This document shows, piece by piece, positions 8,398-15,485 of a DNA stretch of 40,918 bases (the stretch's first letter is position 1; every line of letters starts with the position of its first letter). This stretch comes from Eubacterium sp. UBA4343. Lineage in GTDB: Bacteria; Bacillota; Clostridia; Lachnospirales; Lachnospiraceae. The notes beneath the pieces were generated by a model that was not told where the DNA came from, made no database searches, and worked only from the letters and a program-made list of their open reading frames with translations. The position numbers and the translations under genes were made by a program. The stretch spans positions 1 to 40,918 of the forward strand of contig DGTF01000018.1 in the NCBI GenBank assembly GCA_002394235.1, in the 5' to 3' direction.

Positions 8398-9327
8398 ATG
8401 CCTTATGAATTTCAACCGACCGATCAGCTGAAGGAATATTATCGGAATTGGATATCTGTGTACAAGGAGGGCGCAATTCGTGATGTTACCCTGTCCAAGT
8501 ACAAGATGAGCCTTGTCTGGATTGAAAAACTGGTGCCGGATCTGAAGCTCTGCGATGTTACACGGACGGTATATCAGCAGATCATAAATGAGTACGCAAA
8601 AGAACATGAGCGGCAGACGACGATGGATTTTCATCATCAGCTGAAGGGAGCTGTTCTGGATGCTGTTGATGAAGGCTTGATTCCTCACGATCCGACGCGA
8701 AAGGTTATTATCAAGGGAAAGACACCTGCTGAGAAAAAAAGAAAATATCTGAACCAGTTTGAGCTTCACACACTTTTGACAAATCTGACGCTTGGAGAAA
8801 CGGTCAGCTGGGACTGGTTCATTCTTCTTGTGGCAAAGACCGGCATGCGCTTCTCGGAGGCACTGGCGGTCACCCCGGCAGATTTTGATTTTGCCCATCA
8901 AACCATTTCTGTCAGCAAGACGTGGAATTACAAGGAGGGAGGAGGCTTTGCCCCAACTAAAAACCGTTCCTCGGTCCGAAAGATCCAGATTGACTGGCAG
9001 GTAGTAATGCAGTTTGCAACACTCGTAAAAGATTTGCCTGCAGATCAGCCGATTTTTGCGACAGATAAGAAGGTGTACAATTCTACCGTGAATGATCTGC
9101 TGGAGCGGTACTGCAAAAAACTGGAAATCCCGGTGATCTCTGTGCACGGATTGCGGCACACGCATGCATCAATACTGCTCTATGCCGGAGTTTCTATTGC
9201 CAGTGTCGCAAGAAGACTTGGGCATGCCAGTATGACAACAACGCAAAAGACATACCTGCACGTTATTCAGGAACTGGAAAATCAGGATGTAGATCTCGTC
9301 ATGAGATCACTGTCAAATTTGACATAA
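8398..9327 (+). CDS. Tyrosine recombinase/integrase of the type linked to hsdS inversion
   Basis: This site-specific recombinase breaks and rejoins DNA through a tyrosine-DNA link. An N-terminal SAM-like core-binding domain (about 1-110) precedes the catalytic domain. The catalytic set is complete: R151 (TGMRFSEAL), H250 and R253 (HGLRHTH), H276 (LGHASM) and Y286 (TYLH). Its sequence (WISVYKEG, TTMDFHHQLKGA, HGLRHTHAS) is of the kind I know from type I restriction loci in lactobacilli and clostridia, where it swaps hsdS recognition domains by inversion. It has an AAAGGAG site and lies 49 bases after hsdR. No silent hsdS partner is visible in this window, so its present substrate is unclear. 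Confidence 0.9.
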   Translation: MPYEFQPTDQLKEYYRNWISVYKEGAIRDVTLSKYKMSLVWIEKLVPDLKLCDVTRTVYQQIINEYAKEHERQTTMDFHHQLKGAVLDAVDEGLIPHDPTRKVIIKGKTPAEKKRKYLNQFELHTLLTNLTLGETVSWDWFILLVAKTGMRFSEALAVTPADFDFAHQTISVSKTWNYKEGGGFAPTKNRSSVRKIQIDWQVVMQFATLVKDLPADQPIFATDKKVYNSTVNDLLERYCKKLEIPVISVHGLRHTHASILLYAGVSIASVARRLGHASMTTTQKTYLHVIQELENQDVDLVMRSLSNLT

Positions 9328-9425
9328 CAAAAGTATAGTACAGGTGCCGATGGAGGATTTTTAAAGCGGAAGCATCAAAGAACGATGAGCTATTGAGGTA
9401 AGTGCTCATGCTTATAGTTATAAAG

Positions 9426-9480
9426 GTTTACATATTGTTACAGCGATTGTATTCTTAAAAGATTCGGATTCGCGATATGG
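9426..9480 (+). repeat. 55-bp direct repeat, copy 1
   Basis: It begins GTTTACATATTGTTACAGCG and is matched in direct orientation at 13002-13056 with 52 of 55 bases identical (differences at repeat positions 14, 41 and 49). It lies 99 bases after the recombinase gene and just before the next gene's ribosome binding site. It may be a recombination site, a duplicated leader, or a remnant of element boundaries. Confidence 0.9.
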
Positions 9481-9490
9481 AGGTTGACAG

Positions 9491-10474
9491 ATGGAAAAAG
9501 AAGCAAACTGGCCGGGACCGGAGGGGCTTATTCCGGCGCTGCCAAAAGATGTATCGAACGCAAGCTGGCACACAAGGCATTTTTTGGATGAAATTCTCAT
9601 AGAAGAGCGCATCATCGGAACGCATACGGCAGATATCTCGATGATGCTTTGGGGGCGGAAATTTACATCTCCGATCATGATGCCGGCATTTTCGCATTTA
9701 AACAAGGCAGGGCTCGATCACCGGCCAATGGAAGAGTATGCGCAGGCGGCAAAGGATCTGGGACTCGTCAACTGGGTCGGCATGGAGTCCGACGCGGATT
9801 ATGCGGACATTGCCGCAGTCGGCGCTGATACAATTCGCATCATCAAGCCTTTTGCCGATCATGAAAAGATCAGGAGGCAGATGGCCTTCGCGGTGAAACA
9901 TCAGGCATTTGCGGTTGGCATTGATATCGATCACAGCATCGGAAATGATGGAAATGTAGATGTGGTCGATGGCGAAAAAATGGGCACACTGACGGATCAG
10001 GATATGGAAGGATTTGCAGAGACTGCACATGAATTGGGAGTTCCGTTTGTTGCCAAGGGAGTCCTCAGCATAAAGGATGCCGCCATCTGTGAGAAGGCAG
10101 GCGTGGATGCAATCGTAGTCAGTCATCATCACGGCAGACTGCCATTTGCCGTACCGCCGGCGATGATACTTCCTGATATCAGGAAAGTCTCAGGGAAAAT
10201 GAAGATTTTCGCGGACTGTTCCGTGGATGATGGAAGAGATGCATACAAACTCATGGCGCTGGGAGCTGATGCTGTTTCGACCGGGCGTGCCATCCTGCCG
10301 GGGCTGCTGAAAAACGGGACGCCGGCTGTGAGGGAAAAGCTGCAGCAGATGAACAGACAGCTGAAAGAGCTGATGGGGTATACCGGTGTGGCAACGCTGG
10401 GTGCATTTGATCCAACGGTCCTCTGGTACCACGGAAGACACCTCCTTGCATGTTTGGAAAAATCGGAGTTTTAG
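9491..10474 (+). CDS. FMN-dependent alpha-hydroxy-acid dehydrogenase family protein (divergent)
   Basis: The family oxidises 2-hydroxy acids such as lactate or glycolate with FMN in a TIM barrel. The C-terminal half is clear: phosphate- and FMN-binding strands FVAKGVLSIKDAAICEKAGV, the active-site segment IVVSHHHGR (211-216), FADCSVDDGRDAYKLMALGAD and STGRAIL. In standard enzymes the active-site motif is SNHGGR. Here the Asn and first Gly are both His, with H213 at the catalytic position. The N-terminal region is shorter than in lactate oxidase (327 residues against about 360). Substrate is unknown. GGAGG precedes the ATG by 7 bases. It stands between the recombinase and a macrodomain gene. 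Confidence 0.75.
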   Translation: MEKEANWPGPEGLIPALPKDVSNASWHTRHFLDEILIEERIIGTHTADISMMLWGRKFTSPIMMPAFSHLNKAGLDHRPMEEYAQAAKDLGLVNWVGMESDADYADIAAVGADTIRIIKPFADHEKIRRQMAFAVKHQAFAVGIDIDHSIGNDGNVDVVDGEKMGTLTDQDMEGFAETAHELGVPFVAKGVLSIKDAAICEKAGVDAIVVSHHHGRLPFAVPPAMILPDIRKVSGKMKIFADCSVDDGRDAYKLMALGADAVSTGRAILPGLLKNGTPAVREKLQQMNRQLKELMGYTGVATLGAFDPTVLWYHGRHLLACLEKSEF

Positions 10475-10549
10475 ATATTTCCCGAGGGCATTTGCCTGGA
10501 ACATAGTTCTCTTAGTTGCATTGAATCAAAGATAGGGAGATACAAAAAA

Positions 10550-11374
10550 ATGGACAGAAGGACAAGACTTGCGGAAATCTTCGCGGATACGGAGCGGTTT
10601 ATTAAAGAAAACCCTGTTCTAAGACAATCTGCTGAGAGCAGCTGTAAAGACACAAAACTTTATGATAATCCGACCGTTTCTGCTCTGACCGGATCGGGGG
10701 ATAACGTTCTTTGCGATATTACCGTTACGAACTCAAGAACGTTTGAAGCCGCCATACGAAAGAGCATAGATTGCCCAGATAAAAAAATTGCGGTTCTTAA
10801 CTTCGCTTCGGCTACGCATCCCGGCGGAGGTGTAAAAACAGGGGCCTCAGCGCAGGAGGAATGTCTCTGCAGATGCTCTACCCTGTATCCGACTCTGACA
10901 CAGGATTGGCTCTGGAGGAAATACTATAAAAAGAATCGGAATATGCGGGACAATTTGCACACGGATGCCTGCATTTACTCTCCGGATATCATTATCTGTA
11001 AGAGCGATACGGACTTCCCCGAAAGACTTCCGGCAGAAGAATGGCATAAGGTCGATGTGATCAGCTGCGCGGCACCGAACCTCCGTCGGGAACCGGTAAA
11101 TCAATATAATCCGGAAAAGCTTTATGACCTCCACCTGAGAAGGGCAAAGGGAATTCTTAACACGGCTGCTATCCATGGCGTGGACATCCTCATCACCGGT
11201 GCATTCGGATGCGGGGCTTTCGCGAATGATCCTCACACAGTGGCAGAAGCATGGAGAGACGCTGTCAGTGATTACGGGAAAATCTTCTCAGCTATTGAAT
11301 TTGCCGTTTACTGCCGCCCTTATGAAACAGATAATCTGAAGATATTTGAAAGGATCATAGGAGCTTCTGGATGA
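10550..11374 (+). CDS. Microbial PARG-type macrodomain protein (TIGR02452/DUF2263 family)
   Basis: Proteins of this family fold as a macrodomain and bacterial members can remove ADP-ribose chains. The signature is intact: G92-G93-G94 followed by Q102-E103-E104 (GGGVKTGASAQEE), matching the GGG-x(6-8)-QEE poly(ADP-ribose) glycohydrolase motif with the catalytic Glu pair. VLNFASATHPGGG and ITGAFGCGAFANDPHTVAEAW are also typical, as is the length of 274 residues. GGGAG lies about 10 bases before the ATG. A strong terminator follows, so it probably ends a transcript. Within this defence island it may reverse ADP-ribosylation by phage or host, but its ADP-ribosyltransferase partner is not seen here. 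Confidence 0.85.
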   Translation: MDRRTRLAEIFADTERFIKENPVLRQSAESSCKDTKLYDNPTVSALTGSGDNVLCDITVTNSRTFEAAIRKSIDCPDKKIAVLNFASATHPGGGVKTGASAQEECLCRCSTLYPTLTQDWLWRKYYKKNRNMRDNLHTDACIYSPDIIICKSDTDFPERLPAEEWHKVDVISCAAPNLRREPVNQYNPEKLYDLHLRRAKGILNTAAIHGVDILITGAFGCGAFANDPHTVAEAWRDAVSDYGKIFSAIEFAVYCRPYETDNLKIFERIIGASG

Positions 11375-11436
11375 ATATGTGGCTGATATCGAAGTTCATC
11401 CGGGGGATGAAATCAGAATCAGTTGGAAGTGAAAGC

Positions 11437-11470
11437 GAGGGGCTTGTCAGATATGGCAGGCCTCTTTTTT
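11437..11470 (+). terminator. Rho-independent terminator after the macrodomain gene
   Basis: GAGG-GCTTG pairs with CAGG-CCTC around a loop of about 10 bases and is followed by a run of seven T (11464-11470). Confidence 0.65.
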
Positions 11471-11495
11471 GATTTTGAGGCTATACAGACGATAG

Positions 11496-11510
11496 ATTCT
11501 ATATTAGAAT
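11496..11510 (+). promoter_or_regulatory. Palindrome upstream of the small HTH gene
   Basis: ATTCTA-TAT-TAGAAT is a perfect inverted repeat 48 bases before the HTH start codon, in an AT-rich promoter-like stretch. It may be an operator for the HTH protein, which would then control itself. Confidence 0.35.
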
Positions 11511-11557
11511 ATCTTATGCAAATCGTATAAGTGTTTATATACTAAGGGTTGAAGAAA

Positions 11558-11770
11558 ATGGTCAAGAATAATATCGAGATAGATGTAAAAGTAAAATGTC
11601 TTGAAGAACATAAGACACAGGCAGATATTGCTAAGATTGTAGGGACGCCGGCATCATATGTGAACAAGCTGATCCGTAGAGATGAAGGGGTTGTGAATAA
11701 TACCTTTGTAAAAATGCTTGAGGCACTGGGGTACGATATCGAGCTTCATTATGTGAAAAAGGAAGAATGA
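11558..11770 (+). CDS. Small helix-turn-helix protein
   Basis: The protein has 70 residues. Residues about 15-45 read as a Cro/XRE-like HTH (HKTQADIAKIVGTPASYVNKLIRR is split here by my reading as TQADIAKIVG then PASYVNKLIRR). It therefore probably binds DNA. The C-terminal part (FVKMLEALGYDIELHYV) is the usual end of small XRE proteins with a dimer strand. I chose the ATG at 11558; a TTG nine bases earlier is in frame. The ribosome binding site (AAGGG) is modest. It ends three bases before a palindrome and sits 58 bases before the ORF6N gene, so it may regulate or be co-transcribed with it. Confidence 0.7.
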   Translation: MVKNNIEIDVKVKCLEEHKTQADIAKIVGTPASYVNKLIRRDEGVVNNTFVKMLEALGYDIELHYVKKEE

Positions 11771-11772
11771 GT

Positions 11773-11799
11773 TTTGAGATGCCAATTTGGCATCTCAAA
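11773..11799 (+). repeat. 13-bp-arm palindrome before the ORF6N gene
   Basis: TTTGAGATGCCAA and its reverse complement face each other across a single T. The same GAGATGCCA/TGGCATCTC arms occur again inside the ORF6N coding sequence at 12055-12083. No T-run follows, so it is not a normal terminator. It is a candidate operator or a mobile palindromic unit. Confidence 0.8.
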
Positions 11800-11828
11800 G
11801 CGATAATATTGCAAAAGAGAGCTTTTAT

Positions 11829-12764
11829 ATGGAAAAGAAAGAAGAAATCATTGAGGTTACAAACGATACTGAGATCGAGGTCACGAGCATAACTGTAAGT
11901 AGCTTGATTCACATAATCAGAGGAAAACAGGTCATTCTTGATAGTGATCTTGCGATGCTATATCAGGTTGAAACAGGAGCTATGAATCGAGCAGTGAAAC
12001 GCAATAAAAAACGTTTTCCCGAAGACTTCTGCTTCCAACTGACAGAGGAAGAGTTTTTGAGATGCCAAAATGGCATCTCAAAAGATGAAAGTACAGATGG
12101 GCGTGGTGGCAGACGATATATGCCATATGCGTTTACAGAGCAGGGAATATCGATGCTTTCAGCCATACTTCGTAGTGATGTGGCCATAAACGTAAGTATT
12201 GGAATCATGAGAGCATTTGTTGAAATGCGGAAATTTCTGGCAACAAATTCTCTTATATTGAATCGCATAGATGATTTGGAGGTTAAACAGCTTGAATACC
12301 AGAAAAGCACGGATGAGCGGTTGGATAAAGTATTTCAGTATATTGAGGATCATGCAGAATCTGAACAGAAGATTTTCTTTGACGGACAGATTTATGATGC
12401 CTTCAGTCTGATTACATCCATCATCCAGAAAGCTCAGAAGGAAATCATCCTGATTGACGGCTATGTAGATGTGGATACGCTGAATATTCTGGCAAAGAAG
12501 AATGCTGGCGTTGATGTCAAGATTTATACATATGCGAGTGCGAGACTGACAAATACAGATGCGGCGAATTTTAATGCGCAGTACCCGGCGCTGACAGTGA
12601 AGAAAACACAGGTATTCCACGACAGGTTCATTATTCTGGATGGAAAAACTGCTTATCACATAGGTGCATCAATTAAGGATGCAGGGAAGAAGTGCTTTGG
12701 CATTTCATTATTGGAAGATCCGGGGATGGTAGCGGATCTGCTAAATCGGTTGAGGACAGTATAG
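11829..12764 (+). CDS. ORF6N-domain protein with a C-terminal PLD-like domain
   Basis: Residues about 22-110 form an ORF6N (KilA-N related) DNA-binding domain common in phages and islands: IRGKQVILDSDLAMLY, NRAVKRNKKRFPEDFCFQLT, YAFTEQGISMLSAILRS. A short coiled region follows (about 130-180). Residues 185-311 resemble a phospholipase D-like fold with one HKD-type motif, H264-x-R266-x4-D271 (VFHDRFIILDG), where Arg replaces the usual Lys. One motif per chain would need a dimer for catalysis. A nuclease or a non-catalytic binder are both possible. The ATG at 11829 was chosen over an in-frame TTG at 11787 because the latter would lie in a palindrome. The ribosome binding site is weak. Confidence 0.8.
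   Translation: MEKKEEIIEVTNDTEIEVTSITVSSLIHIIRGKQVILDSDLAMLYQVETGAMNRAVKRNKKRFPEDFCFQLTEEEFLRCQNGISKDESTDGRGGRRYMPYAFTEQGISMLSAILRSDVAINVSIGIMRAFVEMRKFLATNSLILNRIDDLEVKQLEYQKSTDERLDKVFQYIEDHAESEQKIFFDGQIYDAFSLITSIIQKAQKEIILIDGYVDVDTLNILAKKNAGVDVKIYTYASARLTNTDAANFNAQYPALTVKKTQVFHDRFIILDGKTAYHIGASIKDAGKKCFGISLLEDPGMVADLLNRLRTV
12055..12083 (+). repeat. 13-bp-arm palindrome inside the ORF6N coding sequence
   Basis: TTTTGAGATGCCA (12055-12067) and TGGCATCTCAAAA (12071-12083) are perfect inverted arms around AAA. They share 12 or more bases per arm with the palindrome before the gene at 11773-11799. The segment is in frame and encodes FLRCQNGISK (residues 76-85), inserted just after the ORF6N core. 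Confidence 0.85.
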
Positions 12765-12768
12765 GCAT

Positions 12769-12936
12769 ATGGAAATAAAAGATGATCGAATATATTCCGG
12801 AAAAGCCTTTGACTGGGGAAAGACTTCGAGGGAATATGCAAAGTACAGAGAACACAGGGAACTATTGGATAGAATCGCACCGGAACAGTTTGAGGTTTCG
12901 CATTACGCAGCGCTCACGGTATTGAGGAAAAGATGA
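12769..12936 (+). pseudogene. SAM-dependent methyltransferase with a large in-frame deletion
   Basis: The 55-residue frame begins MEIKDDRIYSGKAFDWGKTS and REYAKYR, the usual start of a class I SAM-dependent methyltransferase common in Firmicutes. It ends LLDRIAPEQFEVSHYAAL and TVLRKR, which looks like the C-terminus of the same family. The whole SAM-binding core (the DLGTGTG region, roughly 200 residues) is absent, so it cannot methylate. I know the family from memory; the C-terminal match is less sure than the N-terminal. It follows the ORF6N gene by four bases and has no good ribosome binding site. Confidence 0.6.
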
Positions 12937-13001
12937 GAAAAGTATCTGAAAAAGATTTTGGAAAACACATTAGATGGGCCAGGGACAATACTGCCAACAA
13001 T

Positions 13002-13056
13002 GTTTACATATTGTCACAGCGATTGTATTCTTAAAAGATTCTGATTCGCAATATGG
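13002..13056 (+). repeat. 55-bp direct repeat, copy 2
   Basis: It matches 9426-9480 at 52 of 55 bases in the same orientation. It is followed by GGGGAG and a short open frame (MSTLASSASGT, stop at 13098-13100), then the jetA leader. The two copies bracket the 3.5-kb block holding the oxidase-like, macrodomain, HTH and ORF6N genes and the methyltransferase remnant. Confidence 0.9.
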
Positions 13057-13180
13057 GGAGTGAAATGTCCACGCTTGCCAGTTCTGCATCCGGTACATAG
13101 AATATCATTGTATGCCCCGGCTGCTTTGCGGTCAGGAGGGTAAGGTGACAATGAATGAACGACACAGATGAAGGTGAAGA

Positions 13181-14779
13181 ATGGGAAAACTTTTTGACAA
13201 TCTGCCCAGACGTTTTTTTAATCCGCTTGCCGCATCTTCAAACGGGGGAACATTGCAGCAGTTTTATGCGGAATGTCTGCTGATCATAAACAGTCTCTTT
13301 GCAGACAGAACACAGGTGGGGAGAGATGAACTGAAGGATGCGATTACAGATCTTCTGCTCGCCGATCATATTCAGCAAATGGATGAGCCGGACATAGGTG
13401 CGGTTTCCGGCAGAAAAACATCTGCGCTGTCCGGAGACCGGACAGGTCCTGCCGGTGAGCCGGGACAGTCGCCGGAGGAGAGGATGGCGAATCATGTTAT
13501 CAGCTATCTGTCCGATGAAGAGGTGGGCTGGATGGAAGAGGGAATCGACTCCAGGACATACAGCCGTACCTATATGATCACCGAGCAGGGAATGATGCTG
13601 GCGGATTACATTCGGCGTGCTTCTTCCATGAAACTGGATGAAATGTCCAATTATCTCTATAACACATATCTGGTGCTCGATGATTTTACAAGGCACAGAA
13701 AAGAAAGGGAAAACAACAATCCGTACACGCTGGTCATTGTCAATGCGTATACCAACATAAAAGCATTGGCGGCATCTCTGAAGATGCTTCGCCGCTCCAT
13801 CAGGCGGATTGTACAGAAGGTGACTGGAAAACTGACCTTTCAGGAGCTGATGGATAATCTCGGAGATTATATCGACGGAGACTTCATCGGTGAATTTACC
13901 CGTCTGGTAAACAGCGAGAATGCGTCTCTGTTCCGGGGCCCGATTACTGCGATGTTGAAAAGGATGATGAATTCTTCCAGAACGGAGGAGATGTTCATCC
14001 GGGATTGCATGAAGGCAGGAAAAGAGGAGGCGCTGACGTGGGAAGGTGCCAGGACACGCATCTATGAACAGGTTACTTTCGTGGAGGATTTTCTGACGGA
14101 CGGGTATCTGCACATTGTGCGGGATATCCGAAATCAGATGGTCGAATATATTATGACCGTCCGTCTGAAATTGAAAATGACGATGGATATTGCGGATAAC
14201 GCGCAGGAGGTAATGGGGCAGTTTATCCGCAGACTTTCCGGATATGCGTTCGACGGGGACACGCCGGAAGATCTGCTCGGGGCGTTCCGGATCCTGGAAA
14301 ACTACTATATTTCAGCAGGTTCCATTAAGAACGGATCCCGAAGACGGGAGAAGATTAAGAACAGAACGGTGGAACAGACGGTGCTTTCCGCAGAGGAGAT
14401 ACTGGAAGAGCAGGAGAAAATACGGCGGATGCAGGACGTACCGTACACGAAAGATAAAATGCGCAATTACGTTCAGAGGTATGAAAGCAACGGAAGGGTC
14501 CGCGCCTCAGACCTTCCTCTCGATACGAAAGAAGACGCACTGGCTGATGTTGCGGCTGCGGCATTTGCTCCGGCCAATCAGATGGATGTGTATGTGGACG
14601 ATGGGTATATCAAAACGGACAAGGTCTGTCTGCGGGATTTCACATTGACAGAAGGTGCACTTTCTGCCAGAACAGAAACGATACAGAGTCAGACAGAAGA
14701 TAATTCGGAAGAAGATCAGAGTGCGTCTTCCGTGGAGAAAGAACCGGAGGGAACAGATGGAAGACAATCTGACATTTGA
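13181..14779 (+). CDS. jetA: Wadjet anti-plasmid system protein JetA (DUF5716-like)
   Basis: JetA is the kleisin-like subunit of Wadjet, an SMC-type complex that extrudes and cuts small circular DNA. The start MGKLFDNLPRRFFNPLAA, winged-helix-like early segment and long helical body match JetA proteins of the DUF5716 kind, as far as I can judge without a search. It has 532 residues and an acidic, variable tail (about 495-532). The assignment is strengthened by the three following genes, which are unmistakable Wadjet components in the canonical order. AAGGTG precedes the ATG by 6 bases. Its 3' end overlaps jetB by 23 bases. The DUF5716 branch is, to my memory, type III Wadjet. Confidence 0.85.
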   Translation: MGKLFDNLPRRFFNPLAASSNGGTLQQFYAECLLIINSLFADRTQVGRDELKDAITDLLLADHIQQMDEPDIGAVSGRKTSALSGDRTGPAGEPGQSPEERMANHVISYLSDEEVGWMEEGIDSRTYSRTYMITEQGMMLADYIRRASSMKLDEMSNYLYNTYLVLDDFTRHRKERENNNPYTLVIVNAYTNIKALAASLKMLRRSIRRIVQKVTGKLTFQELMDNLGDYIDGDFIGEFTRLVNSENASLFRGPITAMLKRMMNSSRTEEMFIRDCMKAGKEEALTWEGARTRIYEQVTFVEDFLTDGYLHIVRDIRNQMVEYIMTVRLKLKMTMDIADNAQEVMGQFIRRLSGYAFDGDTPEDLLGAFRILENYYISAGSIKNGSRRREKIKNRTVEQTVLSAEEILEEQEKIRRMQDVPYTKDKMRNYVQRYESNGRVRASDLPLDTKEDALADVAAAAFAPANQMDVYVDDGYIKTDKVCLRDFTLTEGALSARTETIQSQTEDNSEEDQSASSVEKEPEGTDGRQSDI

Positions 14780-15485
14780 GAACTGGTATCAGGAGCTTAC
14801 CGGAAAAGAGCAGGAAATGATGAGGAGGGGAATACGGATTCTGATGTCCAGAACCTTCCTGATCAAGGCAAAGGAAAGGGAGATGTTCGGCTTTTTTGCC
14901 CGTAATGAGCCGCAGATGGAGACATATTTCGCGCCGATGGGGTATCACATGTTTGTAGAGCGCGATTACGGGATTATCATGCTGCGGGACCGCCAGGAAG
15001 AAAAAGTAGAAGCGCAGGAGACAGCTGCGGTAAATAAGAAAATCTTCTCGATTCGGGAGAGTGTGATCTACTGTGCGCTCGCCTGGATTTTTCTGGAGCG
15101 GATGAGCGGAAGCATGGACCGGTCGATTCTGATCAGGCCGGATGAACTGACACGAACGCTGGAGCAGTTTGGAATAGGAGCCGGTTTCCGGACAGATTTT
15201 AACAAGACACAGATTGCAGATGCACTGAAATCGCTGCAGCGTTTTTCTCTGGTGGAGGTAAAAGGAACACTGGGGGATGAGGAATGTGTACTTGTCCTGT
15301 ATCCGACGCTGCTTTTGGGATTGGATCTGAAGAAGATGGAAGATCTGGTCAGCCGGAAAAAAGAGAGCTACCTGACTTACTATGCCGGAGCGGCCGGAAT
15401 GAAGGATGACACGGAGACGGACGAACAAGAGGCGGAAGAGCAGGAGGCGGAAGAGGACGCCGAAGAATCGGAGGAGTTTGAATGA
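14757..15485 (+). CDS. jetB: Wadjet protein JetB (DUF4194-like)
   Basis: JetB is the KITE-like winged-helix subunit that binds the JetA/JetC complex, comparable to MukE. The 242-residue protein opens MEDNLTFENWYQELTGKEQE and has helix-strand segments (IFSIRESVIYCALAWIF, FRTDFNKTQIADALKSLQRF, then a strand pair LVEVKG/CVLVLYPTLLL) typical of such subunits. The tail is almost purely acidic (about 215-242). The ATG at 14757 has GGAGG eight bases upstream and lies inside jetA. The stop overlaps the jetC start in an ATGA arrangement, so translation is coupled. Confidence 0.85.
   Translation: MEDNLTFENWYQELTGKEQEMMRRGIRILMSRTFLIKAKEREMFGFFARNEPQMETYFAPMGYHMFVERDYGIIMLRDRQEEKVEAQETAAVNKKIFSIRESVIYCALAWIFLERMSGSMDRSILIRPDELTRTLEQFGIGAGFRTDFNKTQIADALKSLQRFSLVEVKGTLGDEECVLVLYPTLLLGLDLKKMEDLVSRKKESYLTYYAGAAGMKDDTETDEQEAEEQEAEEDAEESEEFE

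Noticed and set aside
13076..13180. Short frames between the 55-bp repeat and jetA
   Set aside because: Too short, without homology, and not conserved in any way that I can see.
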